A stretch of DNA of 64,000 nt from NCBI RefSeq assembly GCF_963678635.1, contig NC_087064.1:84249847-84313846 (forward strand). The letters are read 5' to 3'. Positions 29,801 through 38,650 of the stretch are shown piece after piece. Both the position numbers and the translations under genes were made by a program. Every line of letters starts with the position of its first letter. Positions within the stretch are counted from its first letter, which is position 1. A model generated the notes under the pieces. The model had not been told where the DNA came from, made no database searches, and saw only the letters and a program-made list of their open reading frames with translations. Source of the stretch: Symsagittifera roscoffensis (taxonomy: Eukaryota > Xenacoelomorpha > Acoela > Convolutidae).

Positions 29801-32665
29801 ACAGTGTCCGATCGATCTTACTTTCAACTCTTCTTTCCCTACATAGATTTGTCCAATTAGGTCTTCGTCGCATGTTATCATCGTCTTGGTATAGATGTTG
29901 ATTCCATCTATATTTAGCATGACCTCGTGTGGACCATAAGCTTCAGTGTACCTATTATCAACACGTACCGATTTGCTGCCCCCTCTCGTGAGTAGTGCCC
30001 TGAGCGCTCTAGAAGTCGTTTGTGGACTTATTCCACTCAAGTAGTCTGCATACACGTCAATGTGCATTATCGTCTGGTCGCTCGGCTCGCTCAAGTTTCT
30101 GGTTACCTCGTGTCCGCCCACTGTGATTATCGACATTATTCTTGCTCCGATTTTCGATATTCCAAAAGGTTTACCTGTCACCATTTTCACGGTGTTACAA
30201 TTCCCGGTCTTCATTGAGCCCGTTCTAGCCTCTGGTATTGAGTTCGATCCGGTTAATGCTCCGTTAAAATTCTGTCTTTCGATCTCCAACTTTAGTCGTT
30301 GCTCTATTTCTTTCGCAGCCAGATCTTGTTTCACTTTGGCAATTGCTTCCGTCGCCGCTTTCTCATAATTTATCTCTAGAGAGCTTCCGGCCGCGGACTC
30401 TAACGCACCGCTAACATGTGTCACAGCTTTCACTGTCTTCGTCGGCAATTCGGTGTTTGGTGCCCCCAAGTTCCTAGATTCAAACTCGTTTTGCCTGTTC
30501 CGCTGATTCTGCACCGCCGCTAATGCCAACTTATGTTTGGGGTGATTCTGGTCCTTGACCGCTTCCCAGAACAAGGGACAATCCATTCTGAAGTGCCCCT
30601 CCTGGTTACAGAAGAAGCATCTGGCGCCTATCTTGATGATTAAGCCGTTATAGTACTCGTGTTCCTCCATCTGGCTCATATCCTCTTCATCCGGTGCATA
30701 ACCTAGGCTCTTCATGCCTTGTTTGTACGTTGTGCAGTCAGCCACATGATGATCCGCTGACCCGTAGTTCGCGCATGATCTGCGCTTGTCCATATCATCT
30801 CTAGGTTTGTACCATGATGACCTCTGGGGTTGGCTTCCCCCTTGCGTGTTCCTGTTTTCGGAATATGAGTACTTCTTAGGTTTCATCAGCATGTATTCTC
30901 TTGATTTCTGTCTCATTTCTTCTGGGGTGGGTGCGCTGTCCTTCGACAATGTGTAGTATGTTGCTAACATTGTCCTTAAGTCATCACTTTTCACCCCATC
31001 GATGAACTTCGAGGCAATGCTAAAGTTCCGTCTATTTGTCGACTCCTCTGGGTCACTCCTCCTTCTCAAGCTCTCGAGGTCATCTAGGAACCGATCTATT
31101 GACTCGTCGTCCCTCTGCCTTCTCTTTTCAAATCGCATCATCGCTTGGTGACCCTTCATGCCTGACCCGAACCGATTCAGCAATATCTCGAAGATCTTGT
31201 CCGCGGTGTCGCGTTCTTCCTCCTTCTTTGCGACCACGCATTTTAATGCCGTTCCTTCCAAGTTGCTCAGTATGGCTGTACATGCTTGTCTTTCGTCACT
31301 CAAGTTATCTTGTTCTAGATGTAATCTCATCACTTCCACCCAAGTGTCAATGCATCCATCGGAGTCGTCCTTGAATTCTTTTGGCTTCTTGAATGTCTTT
31401 CTTGATTTTCCCTCTCTCCTGTCGCTCGAGTCAGTGTTCCTCGTGGCGAAGGCCTCTAGAGTCCTGTTCATCATCTCCCAAGTGCTGGCCCATGTCATAG
31501 CATCCGGTCCTGTGTTGCTGTTAGCTGTTGAATCTCCCGGAGCAGTCGTTGTATTCGACGTTCCATTCTTCATTATTGTTTTCGCAGCTGTTGGTGCTAT
31601 GCTTATCGCATCCCTGGTTAAGGGCAACGGTGTCGATTGTCGTTTGTTCCTTTGTGGTTCTGCAAAGTCAACTCTGGTGCCTTGCGTACGATCCGCTGCC
31701 GGTCTTTCTTGTGGAGTAGAACCTCTCAAGATTGCATCCAACTTTGCCTGTATTTCACACGAACTCTCGGCTTGACTCCTGCTCATTGTGTCCATTCTCC
31801 TTTCCAGGCTCCCTAATTGGCTGTTGACATCATCATATCGGTTCTTCAACTGTTGCATGTCTGTTTTGATGTTCTTTTCTCGTTCTTCATTGGTGGCTTC
31901 TACCTTATCTGACATTTCCTTGAGTCTCTCATCTGTTGCCTTAGCTAGGTTAAAATAACTGTCTAGATACTCGTGCTTGTTGTATCTTATCTCCTTTTTT
32001 ATCACCTCTCTGTCTTCTTCACTGTGCTTAAGTCTTTTGTCAATCTGATTTAATTTCGCCAACAAGTCACCCAGCTCAATGTTAGTCTCTTCATGGTCAG
32101 CTGTCGGTCTCTCTTCGGCCGTAGCCTCTGCTTTAGCTTGTTCCTCTCTTGGATTGGCTTCTGAGGTCTTCGTGCTCACTGTCCCAAACGTTCGTGCTCT
32201 TTCTGCTTTTGGTTCTTCAGTCACGTTTTCTTTTGTTTTTATTCCGAACATTATTCCCAATTTTTCCGTAAAAGATGTCCTCTTTACTTGAGAGTCTTCT
32301 TTCACCGTTTCTTCGGTGTTGCCTATTGCATCTTCCGCGTCATCTATCGGTGAGAACTCTATGGGTTTCTGGTTCGGTTCCTCTGCATTGGGCATTGGAG
32401 TTGACTCTGTCGCCATCTTCCTTGTTTCATCCACACTTTGATCGGGTGTCTCTAGATCAATCTCGATGGTGGGTTCTACTCGCTCCCCTTCCGTGCCCTC
32501 TTTCGCCCTGTTCTCCGCTGTACTCCTTGTGCTGACCATGTTAACTGAAAAGTTCGTCTTCGTTATCTTTGGGCCCGTTGATGTCGTTCCGCGCAGCGAT
32601 GAATTATATTTCGTGTTTGATCCACTTGACCTTTTTTCGAGCACCGGTACCCTACTCCGCCTCAT
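23858..32665 (-). CDS. Element L gag-pol polyprotein with C-terminal macrodomain-like region
   Basis: Intact single frame of 2935 codons. Order: acidic N-terminus; coiled coil ~200-310; Ty3-type capsid ~420-600; two CCHC knuckles (631-644, whose second Cys is Tyr634, and 683-696, intact); aspartic protease DTGA at 990-993 with ILGRDF at ~1063; reverse transcriptase ~1340-1530 with Asp1411 and YVDD at 1476-1479; RNase H with DTDAS (Asp1626); a ~350-residue acidic linker; integrase with HHCC zinc site (His2166, His2171, Cys2201, Cys2204), the D,D-35-E triad (Asp2232, Asp2291, Glu2327) and a GPF motif at 2468-2470. After a ~300-residue linker the last ~135 residues (2795-2930) follow the strand-helix order of TARG1-like macrodomains (ICITADMSF, KYLCFLVTR, EVSMPVYDP, MVHLHKKYY). 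No frameshift separates gag from pol. Except for Tyr634 all catalytic residues are present. Confidence 0.95.
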   Translation of the reverse strand: MRRSRVPVLEKRSSGSNTKYNSSLRGTTSTGPKITKTNFSVNMVSTRSTAENRAKEGTEGERVEPTIEIDLETPDQSVDETRKMATESTPMPNAEEPNQKPIEFSPIDDAEDAIGNTEETVKEDSQVKRTSFTEKLGIMFGIKTKENVTEEPKAERARTFGTVSTKTSEANPREEQAKAEATAEERPTADHEETNIELGDLLAKLNQIDKRLKHSEEDREVIKKEIRYNKHEYLDSYFNLAKATDERLKEMSDKVEATNEEREKNIKTDMQQLKNRYDDVNSQLGSLERRMDTMSRSQAESSCEIQAKLDAILRGSTPQERPAADRTQGTRVDFAEPQRNKRQSTPLPLTRDAISIAPTAAKTIMKNGTSNTTTAPGDSTANSNTGPDAMTWASTWEMMNRTLEAFATRNTDSSDRREGKSRKTFKKPKEFKDDSDGCIDTWVEVMRLHLEQDNLSDERQACTAILSNLEGTALKCVVAKKEEERDTADKIFEILLNRFGSGMKGHQAMMRFEKRRQRDDESIDRFLDDLESLRRRSDPEESTNRRNFSIASKFIDGVKSDDLRTMLATYYTLSKDSAPTPEEMRQKSREYMLMKPKKYSYSENRNTQGGSQPQRSSWYKPRDDMDKRRSCANYGSADHHVADCTTYKQGMKSLGYAPDEEDMSQMEEHEYYNGLIIKIGARCFFCNQEGHFRMDCPLFWEAVKDQNHPKHKLALAAVQNQRNRQNEFESRNLGAPNTELPTKTVKAVTHVSGALESAAGSSLEINYEKAATEAIAKVKQDLAAKEIEQRLKLEIERQNFNGALTGSNSIPEARTGSMKTGNCNTVKMVTGKPFGISKIGARIMSIITVGGHEVTRNLSEPSDQTIMHIDVYADYLSGISPQTTSRALRALLTRGGSKSVRVDNRYTEAYGPHEVMLNIDGINIYTKTMITCDEDLIGQIYVGKEELKVRSIGHCAMLEEDAMHIGTEADVTGHVLDINGKKTQLRGLLDTGAVLSVIPIETWEKMGFDKGDLIDSRIRLSAANKGALRVLGRTPIIALNLGERNLWMSFIVVENLDESDQFILGRDFIRNFDVTIDLNNAMFRIRNPDRRYAIKPVNLIMANENKAPVFLSRRVRLKANEAAIVSLRMKNYNELSDNKQVCIVPNPNSQSAAVLGRSFSITKSGLCVSVLLNTLDIPITIQRGRKLGYALPVKTRYETIENSKQNEVVDCPNHRDKICILRRLQRIKDSSGLIKSLKSETDDGLSSCSNFPERPTLDEMQTDKPVLPEIEHLRGKLKDEQLEAIKDVLERNEEVFSRHKADIGCCNFVEHEIELEENAVPHREGARRMTPHKSDACRKEIETLLEYDMIEPSKSPWACGVVMAKKKGDQLRFCCDFRYLNSVTVKDAYPIPRIDESLSKLGDAKFFTTLDLGSAFWQVPLRKQDRDKTGFACELGLFQWKRMPFGLCNATATFQRLMAHALIGVTKKYGNLVMCYVDDVVIATPTLEDHIERLDEVFACMKRSGLKCKPSKCEILKDSIKYLGRMVDKHGIRPDPDAVEAVLTWKSPKTEHQLMSFLGFANYYREFIKGYADKVYPMQQLMRHKGKKFTWNNAAEESFQRIKKELCEAPVLGMPTEKGMYVLDTDASVVAISGILHQEQEWNGKTVLRPIAYGSKVLSDTEMKYGAPKAEMFAVVTFVEKYRAYLGSEPFKLRVDNRALSWLKTYSMDQSYIGRWIVRLDGYNMIIEHRTRDKHQNADSLSKKTVFYERQEQREADRPEIKDGFSFMDKETYDSLPLTRWLDKSGKPIEDHPELPKETLEKTILKKSSGIPIGIMLKSKIVRETLKAKGYDLTQVEEGTVRIDEDLMRLLEKLSDDKPVIQGKGQEAPELTILRREKTVNNTDISKESTTDSKEVVRSLVEKIPEKILEQTKVRDKKVTFRGEIEHLGLDQESGEWPRFMEGDETGEGKLSGERKEWDEDSDESSEDQDSLCMILAEEKMRQHDRELQTDPSSGTYNLEIQEVRGGEELEKIAVSRKPLRELSCNSNVRTNLVPEDDMKIVKRIICVKLSDDIHNPGEMNGQIMALKEHVKARYRLSDLIRAQKNDKMTSNLSKWIHSGVKEKGELEEDSYKILSQFYKEKRDLLYHTAEGVVACKRRDEEKIIHKHNLIILPQLYQTEVLFRSHDQMGHQGIDKVQQRILHRFDWPGMRKACERWVNACLACLQVKDPRKMKFPLKSVESSEFNEVVQIDHQKICMTESGYNQILVIIDHFTKLAEAVPCQTASAEETCDHLITHWISRYGCPMTFQSDNGKAFVGDLTKELMKRSHIAQAHSTTYHPQTNGLVERQNRTLVNMLRVYCSRYMTDWDKYLPQVVGAYNSTQHSTTGISPFMMLTGRERAMPLTFFYPEYEGKRTSPQAYVKEAIKRQQELNELCRRNTAQAQMRQRKKYDEKILRAKPYEVGQYVWVFQNVIPPKGTKKLLKKWRGPFMITEVHQQGRFYRLSTGRAAHYENLKPHIPSPEDWCLPKDMEGLEYLVVEPACEVNEKGTREKNDGNENLSLDDNEKIEVESDAGSFVEEDWNDPEQNEVPKWMEPDRPTPPETRTGNRKRTGMRYNRYGDDFLIDKIQPDKLGDELLSAGELEAEEEWQVIDDGGHYPQDDYSTPELETDLEQSEIERRENTNLRILEWMRDVKDESHEGQSIQQVDISAANYMKTEDPLFGWTATDRPLDIPKDNSDPTTSTGTSINIFVRGVGVGLTHTENLMIKKLKEVRETSGLELEEEEPEPTIGRNFKTKFEIPNEYSENIMITDSDFILSNRTNAICITADMSFKSRLEADFKREYQNVEFLFRQRPGLGGMAALPPSVAQVPGKYLCFLVTRVNDRNIIDPEHVILALTRLRDFMIERGIVEVSMPVYDPNRGKLSSRELYAILHVVFAETEIMVHLHKKYYLSIA

Positions 32666-32940
32666 TATTTCTATTTACAACTGCTTCTATTTACAATTTT
32701 ATTATATACACGATTCTATTCTAAGGGTAAAAAAAATATTTTTTGTGGTAACAAATTCTGTACAACGTGTTAAAAACCTTATCCAATTCTCTTTCTAAAA
32801 CCTCCGAAAAATTTTCCTTAATTTGGTCTTAACCCTACCTATTTCGATTTGTCTTATTCTATCTTAAAACGCACTTGTTGTAATTTGACTTCAATTTCTA
32901 TACCGTCCCAAGACTATTCGTCACTATCACAGTACTCTCC

Positions 32941-33700
32941 GTTAGTGTCCTAAGACCCTTGTACCAAGACCACTGTTCCAAGACTAGTGTCCCAAGACTA
33001 CTGTCCCAAGACCAGTGTCCCAAGGCTAGTGTCCCAAGACTACTGTCCCAAGGCTAGTGTCCCAAGGCTAGTGTCCCAAGACTACTGTCCCAAGGGTAGT
33101 GTCCCAAGACCAGTGTCCCAAGACTACTGTCCCAAGACTAGTGTCCCAAGGCTAGTGTCCCAAGACTACTGTCCCAAGACTAGTGTCCCAAGGGTAGTGT
33201 CCCAAGACCAGTGTCCCAAGGCTGGTGTCCCAAGACTAGTGTCCCAAGACTAGTGTCCCAAGGGTAGTGTCCCAAGACCAGTGTCCCAAGGCTGGTGTCC
33301 CAAGACTAGTGTCCCAAGACTAGTGTCCCAAGACCACTGTCCCAAGACTGTCCCAAGACCACTGTCCCAAGACCCTGTCCCAAGACCACTGTCCCAAGAC
33401 CCCTGTCCCAAGACCCTGTCCCAAGACCACTGTCCCAAGACCCTGTCCCAAGACCCTGTCCCAAGACCCTGTCCCAAGACCACTGTCCCAAGACCACTGT
33501 CCCAAGACCCTGTCCCAAGACCACTGTCCCAAGACCCTGTCCCAAGACCCTGTCCCAAGACCACTGTCCCAAGACCACTGTCCCAAGACCCTGTCCCAAG
33601 ACCACTGTCCCAAGACCCTGTCCCAAGACCACTGTCCCAAGACCCTGTCCCAAGACCACTATCCCAAGACTGCTCTGTCCCAAGACTTCTTCGGTCTTGT
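32941..33700 (-). repeat. Leader minisatellite (GTCTTGGGACA-type unit), element L
   Basis: Some fifty copies of a 13-15 bp unit built on GTCCCAAGAC (plus strand) alternate ACTGT/AGTGT/CCTGT spacers. Several frames stay open through it only because the unit lacks stops; these are not genes. The same array, read as GTCTTGGGACA, sits at the matching place in element R (39500-39990). Confidence 0.9.
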
Positions 33701-34530
33701 CCCAATACTCGTCACGGAGTGTCTTCCTCGTTGTAGGGTCTTCTTGAACCACCGTACCTTGTACCACCACTCAAGCTCTAGTAAAATTTTCCCAAAAACC
33801 CTCTCTTAAAAGCCAAATGCTGACCCCCCCTCTTCTTTTTGGTTGTTTCTATTTCAATGTAGGTGCGCAGGTATCTTGTGATCACCTGTTCGTATAAAAC
33901 CAAACACAAATCCTCAATAAAATGCAACAAAAATTTTAAGTAAGAAAAATAATAAAAACAGAAAAATGAGCCCACCTAAAATTTAAAGGTGACCAATGTC
34001 TACCTTTCGTCTAAAAAAATGTCTGGTACCTAATTGCCACGCGTTTTCCTCCCCCCACTAGTGATCTTATGGGGTATCACAAAAGCTGTCTATATCCGGT
34101 CCCCCCTACCAAACCAACCAGCGTACCAGCCTTAACTCGAGTTGGATTTTGGATCTCCACCTAATATTACCAACGCGTGTTAATTTCTAATGTAACTAAG
34201 TCAACGATGTCGACTAATTAGTTACTCTAATTTCCCCCTTTTTGCAATTTACAACCGCCAACCTCTAGCCTAACCAGTCCCCCTTCTAACCTCCCCCCTT
34301 TCTAGCCCCCCTTCTTAAGCCTAAAAATTACTTTAAGCGCCGGGTGCTAAACCTCTCAAGAGAAAACCGTAGACCTGTTTCCAGGCCTGCTCAAGTAAAA
34401 ACGTTCCTCAAAACTGGGGGATTTCGCTTATCCAATTTTACACTTATCTCCTATAATGTAATGTGGATTCTAACGATACCCGTTCTGCCCAACTTGAGAA
34501 CTCGAGAATTGCCAAATCCTTCTTGGCTGC

Positions 34531-34735
34531 TTTCCCACTCGACTGGTCACCTGTTCCAGTCCAGTCTCCTATTGGTTCAGCCAAGTGTCCCTGAACCACT
34601 TTCCCACTCGGCTGGTCACCTCTTCCAGTCAAGTCTCCTATTGGTTCAGCTCAAGTGTCCCTGAACCACTTTCCCACTCGGCTGGTCACCTCTTCCAGTC
34701 AAGTCTCCTATTGGTCCAGCTAAGTTTCAAGCTAT
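34531..34735 (-). repeat. 69-bp repeat, three copies, in the element L leader
   Basis: TTTCCCACTCG recurs at 34531, 34600 and 34670, a period of 69-70 bp, each followed by CTGGTCACCT and AGTCTCCTATTGG. The orthologous array with the same period and number of copies is at 38457-38650 in element R. The surrounding leader (33701-34530 and 34736-35183) holds no credible ORF. Confidence 0.85.
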
Positions 34736-35183
34736 CTGAAAACCCTTGACAACGCCCCACTTCGGGCACTTTATTCAGTTTACTGGTTTAAATTGCTAGG
34801 TTGATCGAAACGATCGAACTTGTAAAACAGTATGGGTATACTATTTAATTAATATAAAGGTTTGATCCAACTAATCTGGTGTCAAAGTCACTGTCTTTTT
34901 TCGTTTTATGGTTTTTGTTCCTTTTTCTATTCTTTTTTGGTTTTTGTTTTGCTTTTTGTCTTTTTGCTCGTGTTTTTGTCCCCCTAGTTGCCCCCCTTTA
35001 CTCGGTTAGCTAAGCCTCGTTCGGAGAGCGTACCAGGAAATTTTCTCGAGTTTTCTTAAAAAGCTATCACGGTACAACCGGAAGGTTTGCACGTTCCTGT
35101 CGAACCGTACCGCCGGTACTCTAGAATGGGCATTCAGCCCGAAGCTGTCTCAAGTGGGTTCGACTCCGTAGTCTTGATGTCGT

Positions 35184-35201
35184 AAACACCCAGGAGCGCC
35201 A
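35184..35201 (-). promoter_or_regulatory. Candidate primer-binding site, element L
   Basis: The sense strand begins TGGCGCTCCTGGGTG, 11 nt after the 5' LTR end, so a tRNA ending in GGAGCGCCA could prime. The 11-nt gap is longer than the usual 0-5 nt. The same sequence and spacing occur in element R at 38001-38018. The primer tRNA was not identified. Confidence 0.5.
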
Positions 35202-35212
35202 TAAAAACACTA

Positions 35213-36096
35213 TGTAACATTCGTCTACTACAGTCACACATGAGGCTTAAGAAAAATAGGCCCTATAACTATTGGCTCGGGAGTCAGGGACACTATCTCT
35301 TGTGTTTTTCCACCTCAAATCAGTCGGAGCCAATTCGGTTCGCTTGTGACATGAGACTACGACCCGCTACTGCTTAAGGCTACTACCAAAATATCCCCCC
35401 ACTCTAGAATTAAGAACGTCCCCATACTTAGGTCTCAAAATACCCAAAATACATGAACGCCGTTAAAAACCGGGTTGGAACAATCCGTTAAGTTGCTTTT
35501 TTATTAGACAGTGGAACTTTGATCCATTTCAGATGGATCAACCTAAAACTCGCCTTACCTCAACATAACAATCATAAAACACACTCTAGAAATTAAATTA
35601 AGTACTCACATTGTAGCACGCTCAAGAACCAGGAAGTAAATAAGTCGGTAAACAACTCAAGAATCAATAAAGTAACTAAGATAAGTTTAATGTCAGTCAG
35701 TTTTAACAACAAGAACAAGTTTTTACTCTAGACTGCAGTTTTATGTGGACCATTGGGACACTCAAGCTGTCCACCTTTCCGTCGAAGGTTCACTCTGGTC
35801 CAGTTCGAATAATTGTTCTCTCGGGAACACTCTGTCTTCTATTTCAGATAGGACAGCTCTACTCTTGTTCACTATGATGGAAATTGCGAATTGCAATTTC
35901 ACACTCGTTTTTATCTGACAACTTTCCCGCAATTGTTCTGAAATTGTTCTCATTTCTTTTTCTGATTTTCAGTTATCGCGAGAAAATCGTGCATGACATG
36001 TTCCATTCGAAATTTTGAAAAATTAAATTTCACTCCAAAATCAAGTGTTTTCTGCTCTTCTCAAGGTCAAACTTCCAAATATGACCGACTGGCACA
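35213..36096 (-). repeat. Element L 5' LTR (884 bp)
   Basis: Copy of 13122-14005 with one base difference noticed (35762 T). It carries the promoter side of the element and points away from element R's 5' LTR, 1 kb to the right. Confidence 0.93.
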
Positions 36097-37093
36097 GTCA
36101 AACGACTTTTGATCAGCTTTCATTTACATGCGAACACAACCACATGAGTCTCGGATCCTCGGACTACGATATTGCCATTAAAAACACGGCTCGAACAACC
36201 TATTTTAATATGTTTTTGTGTGACAGTTCTATATTAAATCCATTGGAGATGGATTGACCCTTTCCTTTTTCTAGCTACTCATGTTCTAAAATATCAAATT
36301 ATACCGGTGTTAATTCAGACTTCTACGACATCCAAGTAGCTATAAAGTCAGTTATATATAGTCCCTTTACATACAACAGTCTCTGGGGGACCAAGCCTCC
36401 GCTCCCGTAATCTTCCTGAGATAACGTTCTTATCTCATCTCTTCCAATTTGTGGCACGGGAGGGTTCCGTGGAATATTCCTTCCCCACTGAAGCTTCCTT
36501 CTCCACTAATATCCACTGCTAAGAGTCTTATCGTGTGTTATTGCCACGATACGAGGCTTCGTATTTCTCGTCTCTTGTGCGACCGTTTTCCACAATATTT
36601 TCGTTGTTCTGTCTTTTCATCCCTTTTCGTCAAAATGGCCGTCTTTTTTGTATTTCTGAGTAATATTCACTCTTCGATCGAAATTTTAAAAATAAAAATT
36701 CTAGAATATAACTACCCTCCTTCGCAATACTTTTTCGTTAATAAGGACTTTATTCGTTTTTTTGTGTCGCCGGAAGGTTGCGTGTTCACAAATGGCATCG
36801 TACTACATCTCACTGCCTTTCATCATTTTCACAAAATTTGCACCATGAGGAGTGTCCTAGATAAAATTTCTTTTCTGACTACTTCCGTCGTCTTGCCATA
36901 AAACGTTTTTTTGCTCTTTGCGATTAAAAAGTGGGACGTGGCACGGCCACTCACCCGTTAAAATTAATTTAACGTCCATCACCAAGTATAATCAGTTATT
37001 TATGCAGTCCTTTCAATATTAAAACTAAGAAACTCTGTGGCTAGGAAAGTTATTGAGTTACTCACCCTTCTCGAGCGAGTTTACTCAAACTTA
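36097..37093 (-). mobile_element. Element T LTR, central part (piece 2 of 3), between L and R
   Basis: 36097-36099 is the GTC duplication of element L. From about 36180 the sequence aligns with the L/R LTR: ATTAAAAACACGG against GTTAAAAACCGGG, GAACAA, GACAGT, and the hairpin ATCCATTGGAGATGGATT against ATCCATTTCAGATGGATC. Further right the similarity fades, as expected for a diverged U3. The segment has no credible ORF. It is the only sequence separating the two giant elements. Confidence 0.6.
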
Positions 37094-37989
37094 TGTGCCA
37101 GTCGGTCATGTCTGGAAGTTTGACCTTGAGAGACACGAAAATACGTAATTTTGGAGTGGAGTTTTAATTTTCAAAATTTCGAATGGAGCCTGTCATGCTC
37201 AGTTTTCTCGTACCAACTGAAAACACGAAGTGAAAAATCAGAACGACCGAATTTACAATTGCGGGAAAATACTCAAGAAAAACAGCAGGAAATTGCTATT
37301 CGCAATTTCCCGATACAAAATAATACACGAGTAGAGCTGTCTTATCCCGAAATAGGAGGAGAGATAATAAAAAGAAGAGAGAACAACTATTCGGAACAAA
37401 CTAGAGGGAACCTTCAATGGAAAGGTGGACAGCTTGAGTGTCCCAATGGTTCATACAAAAACTCAAATTCTAGAGCCAGAACTTACTTCTGTTACCAAAA
37501 CTGACCAGTATTAAACTTATCTAGTTATATTATCTGATTCTTGAGTTGCTTACCAATTTAATTACTCGCTGTACTCGAGTACATCAACATGTGAGTCCCT
37601 AATTTAATTTTCTCGAGTGTGTTTTATGATTGTTATGTTGAGATAAGGCGAGTTTTAGGTTGATCCATCTGAAATGGATCAAAGTTACACTGTCCAATAA
37701 AAAGTAACTTAACGGATTGTTCCGACCCTGTTTTTAACGGCGTTCGCGTATTTTGGGTATTTTGAGACCTAAGTATGGGAAGTTCTTATTTTCTAGAGTG
37801 GGGGGATATTTTGGTAGTAGCCTTTAAGCTGTAACGGGTTCTAGTCTCATGTCGCAAGCGAACCGAATTGGCTCCGGACGTTCTTGAGGTAGAAAAACAC
37901 AAGAGATAGTGTCCCTGACTCTTGAGCCAATAGTTATAGGGCCTATTTTTCTTAAGCCTCATATGTGACCGAAGTAGGCGACTGTTACA
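37094..37989 (+). repeat. Element R 5' LTR (896 bp)
   Basis: Begins TGTGCCAGTC and ends GTTACA. AATAAA is at 37696-37701, and the conserved hairpin at 37660-37682 lies just upstream. Confidence 0.9.
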
Positions 37990-38000
37990 TAGTGTTTTTA

Positions 38001-38018
38001 TGGCGCTCCTGGGTGTTT
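38001..38018 (+). promoter_or_regulatory. Candidate primer-binding site, element R
   Basis: TGGCGCTCCTGGGTG starts 11 nt after the LTR, identical in sequence and offset to element L. Confidence 0.5.
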
Positions 38019-38456
38019 TTACGGCATCATGACTACGGAGTCGAACCCACTTGACACAGCTCCGGGCTGCATGCCCATTCTAGAGTACCGGTGGTACGGT
38101 TCAGCGGGAACGTGTAAACCTTCCGGTTGTACCGTGATAGCTTTTTAAGAAAACTTGAGAAAACTTCCTGGTACGCTGTCCAAACGATGCCTAGCTAACC
38201 GAGTAAGGGGGGGGGTAACTAGGGAAACAAAAACAAGAAAAAAGTATAGAAAAAGGAACAAAAACCATAAAACGAAAAGACAGTGACTTTGATACCGGAT
38301 CATTTGGATCAAACCTTTATATTAATTAAATAGTATACCCATACTGTTTTATAAGACCGATCGTTTCGATCAATCTAGCAATTTAAACCAGTGACTTCAA
38401 TAAGGTGCCCGAGTGGGGGGCGTTGTTAAGGGTTTTCAGATAGATTGCAACCTAGC

Positions 38457-38650
38457 CGGACCACTAGGAGACTTGACTGGAAGAGGTGACCAGTCGAGTG
38501 GGAAAGTGGTTCACAATGATCGAACCGGACCACTAGGAGACTTGACTGGAAAGGGTGACCAGCCGAGTGGGAAAGTGGTTCACAAGGATCGAAACGGACC
38601 ACTAGGAGACTTGACTGGAAGAGGTGACCAGCCAAGTGGGAAAGTGGTGC
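38457..38650 (+). repeat. 69-bp repeat, three copies, in the element R leader
   Basis: CCACTAGGAGACTTGACTGG recurs at 38461, 38530 and 38599 (period 69), each followed by GGTGACCAG and GTGGGAAAGTGGT. It is the counterpart of 34531-34735. Confidence 0.85.

Larger units (their letters stand above)
13122..36096 (-). mobile_element. Giant LTR retrotransposon, element L (complete, ~23 kb)
   Basis: Ty3/gypsy-type element in sense order: 5' LTR 35213-36096, primer-binding site, ~2.5-kb leader with two repeat arrays, gag-pol ORF (32665 to 23858), 0.54-kb spacer with a 3' splice site, ORF2 (23314 to 14435), ~430-bp 3' region and 3' LTR 13122-14005. LTRs begin TGTG and end ACA. Flanks carry GTC on both sides (3-bp duplication). 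Starting the LTR 2 bp later would give a 5-bp CAGTC duplication instead, but TGTG is shared by all four LTR copies of the family. Both ORFs are intact and the LTRs differ at one base in my reading (13671 C, 35762 T), so the insertion is recent and possibly still active. Confidence 0.93.

Noticed and set aside
32941-33700. CRISPR-like array
   Set aside because: The spacers are 3-5 bp variants of the same unit and there are no cas genes. It is a minisatellite in a eukaryotic retroelement.
33250-33770. Long overlapping open frames on both strands through the GTCCCAAGAC minisatellite
   Set aside because: The repeat unit has no stop codon, so several frames stay open. The peptides are pure repeat and differ between elements L and R.
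36449-36901. 150-codon frame between the two giant elements
   Set aside because: It lies inside the element T LTR segment and has no recognisable domain or conservation.
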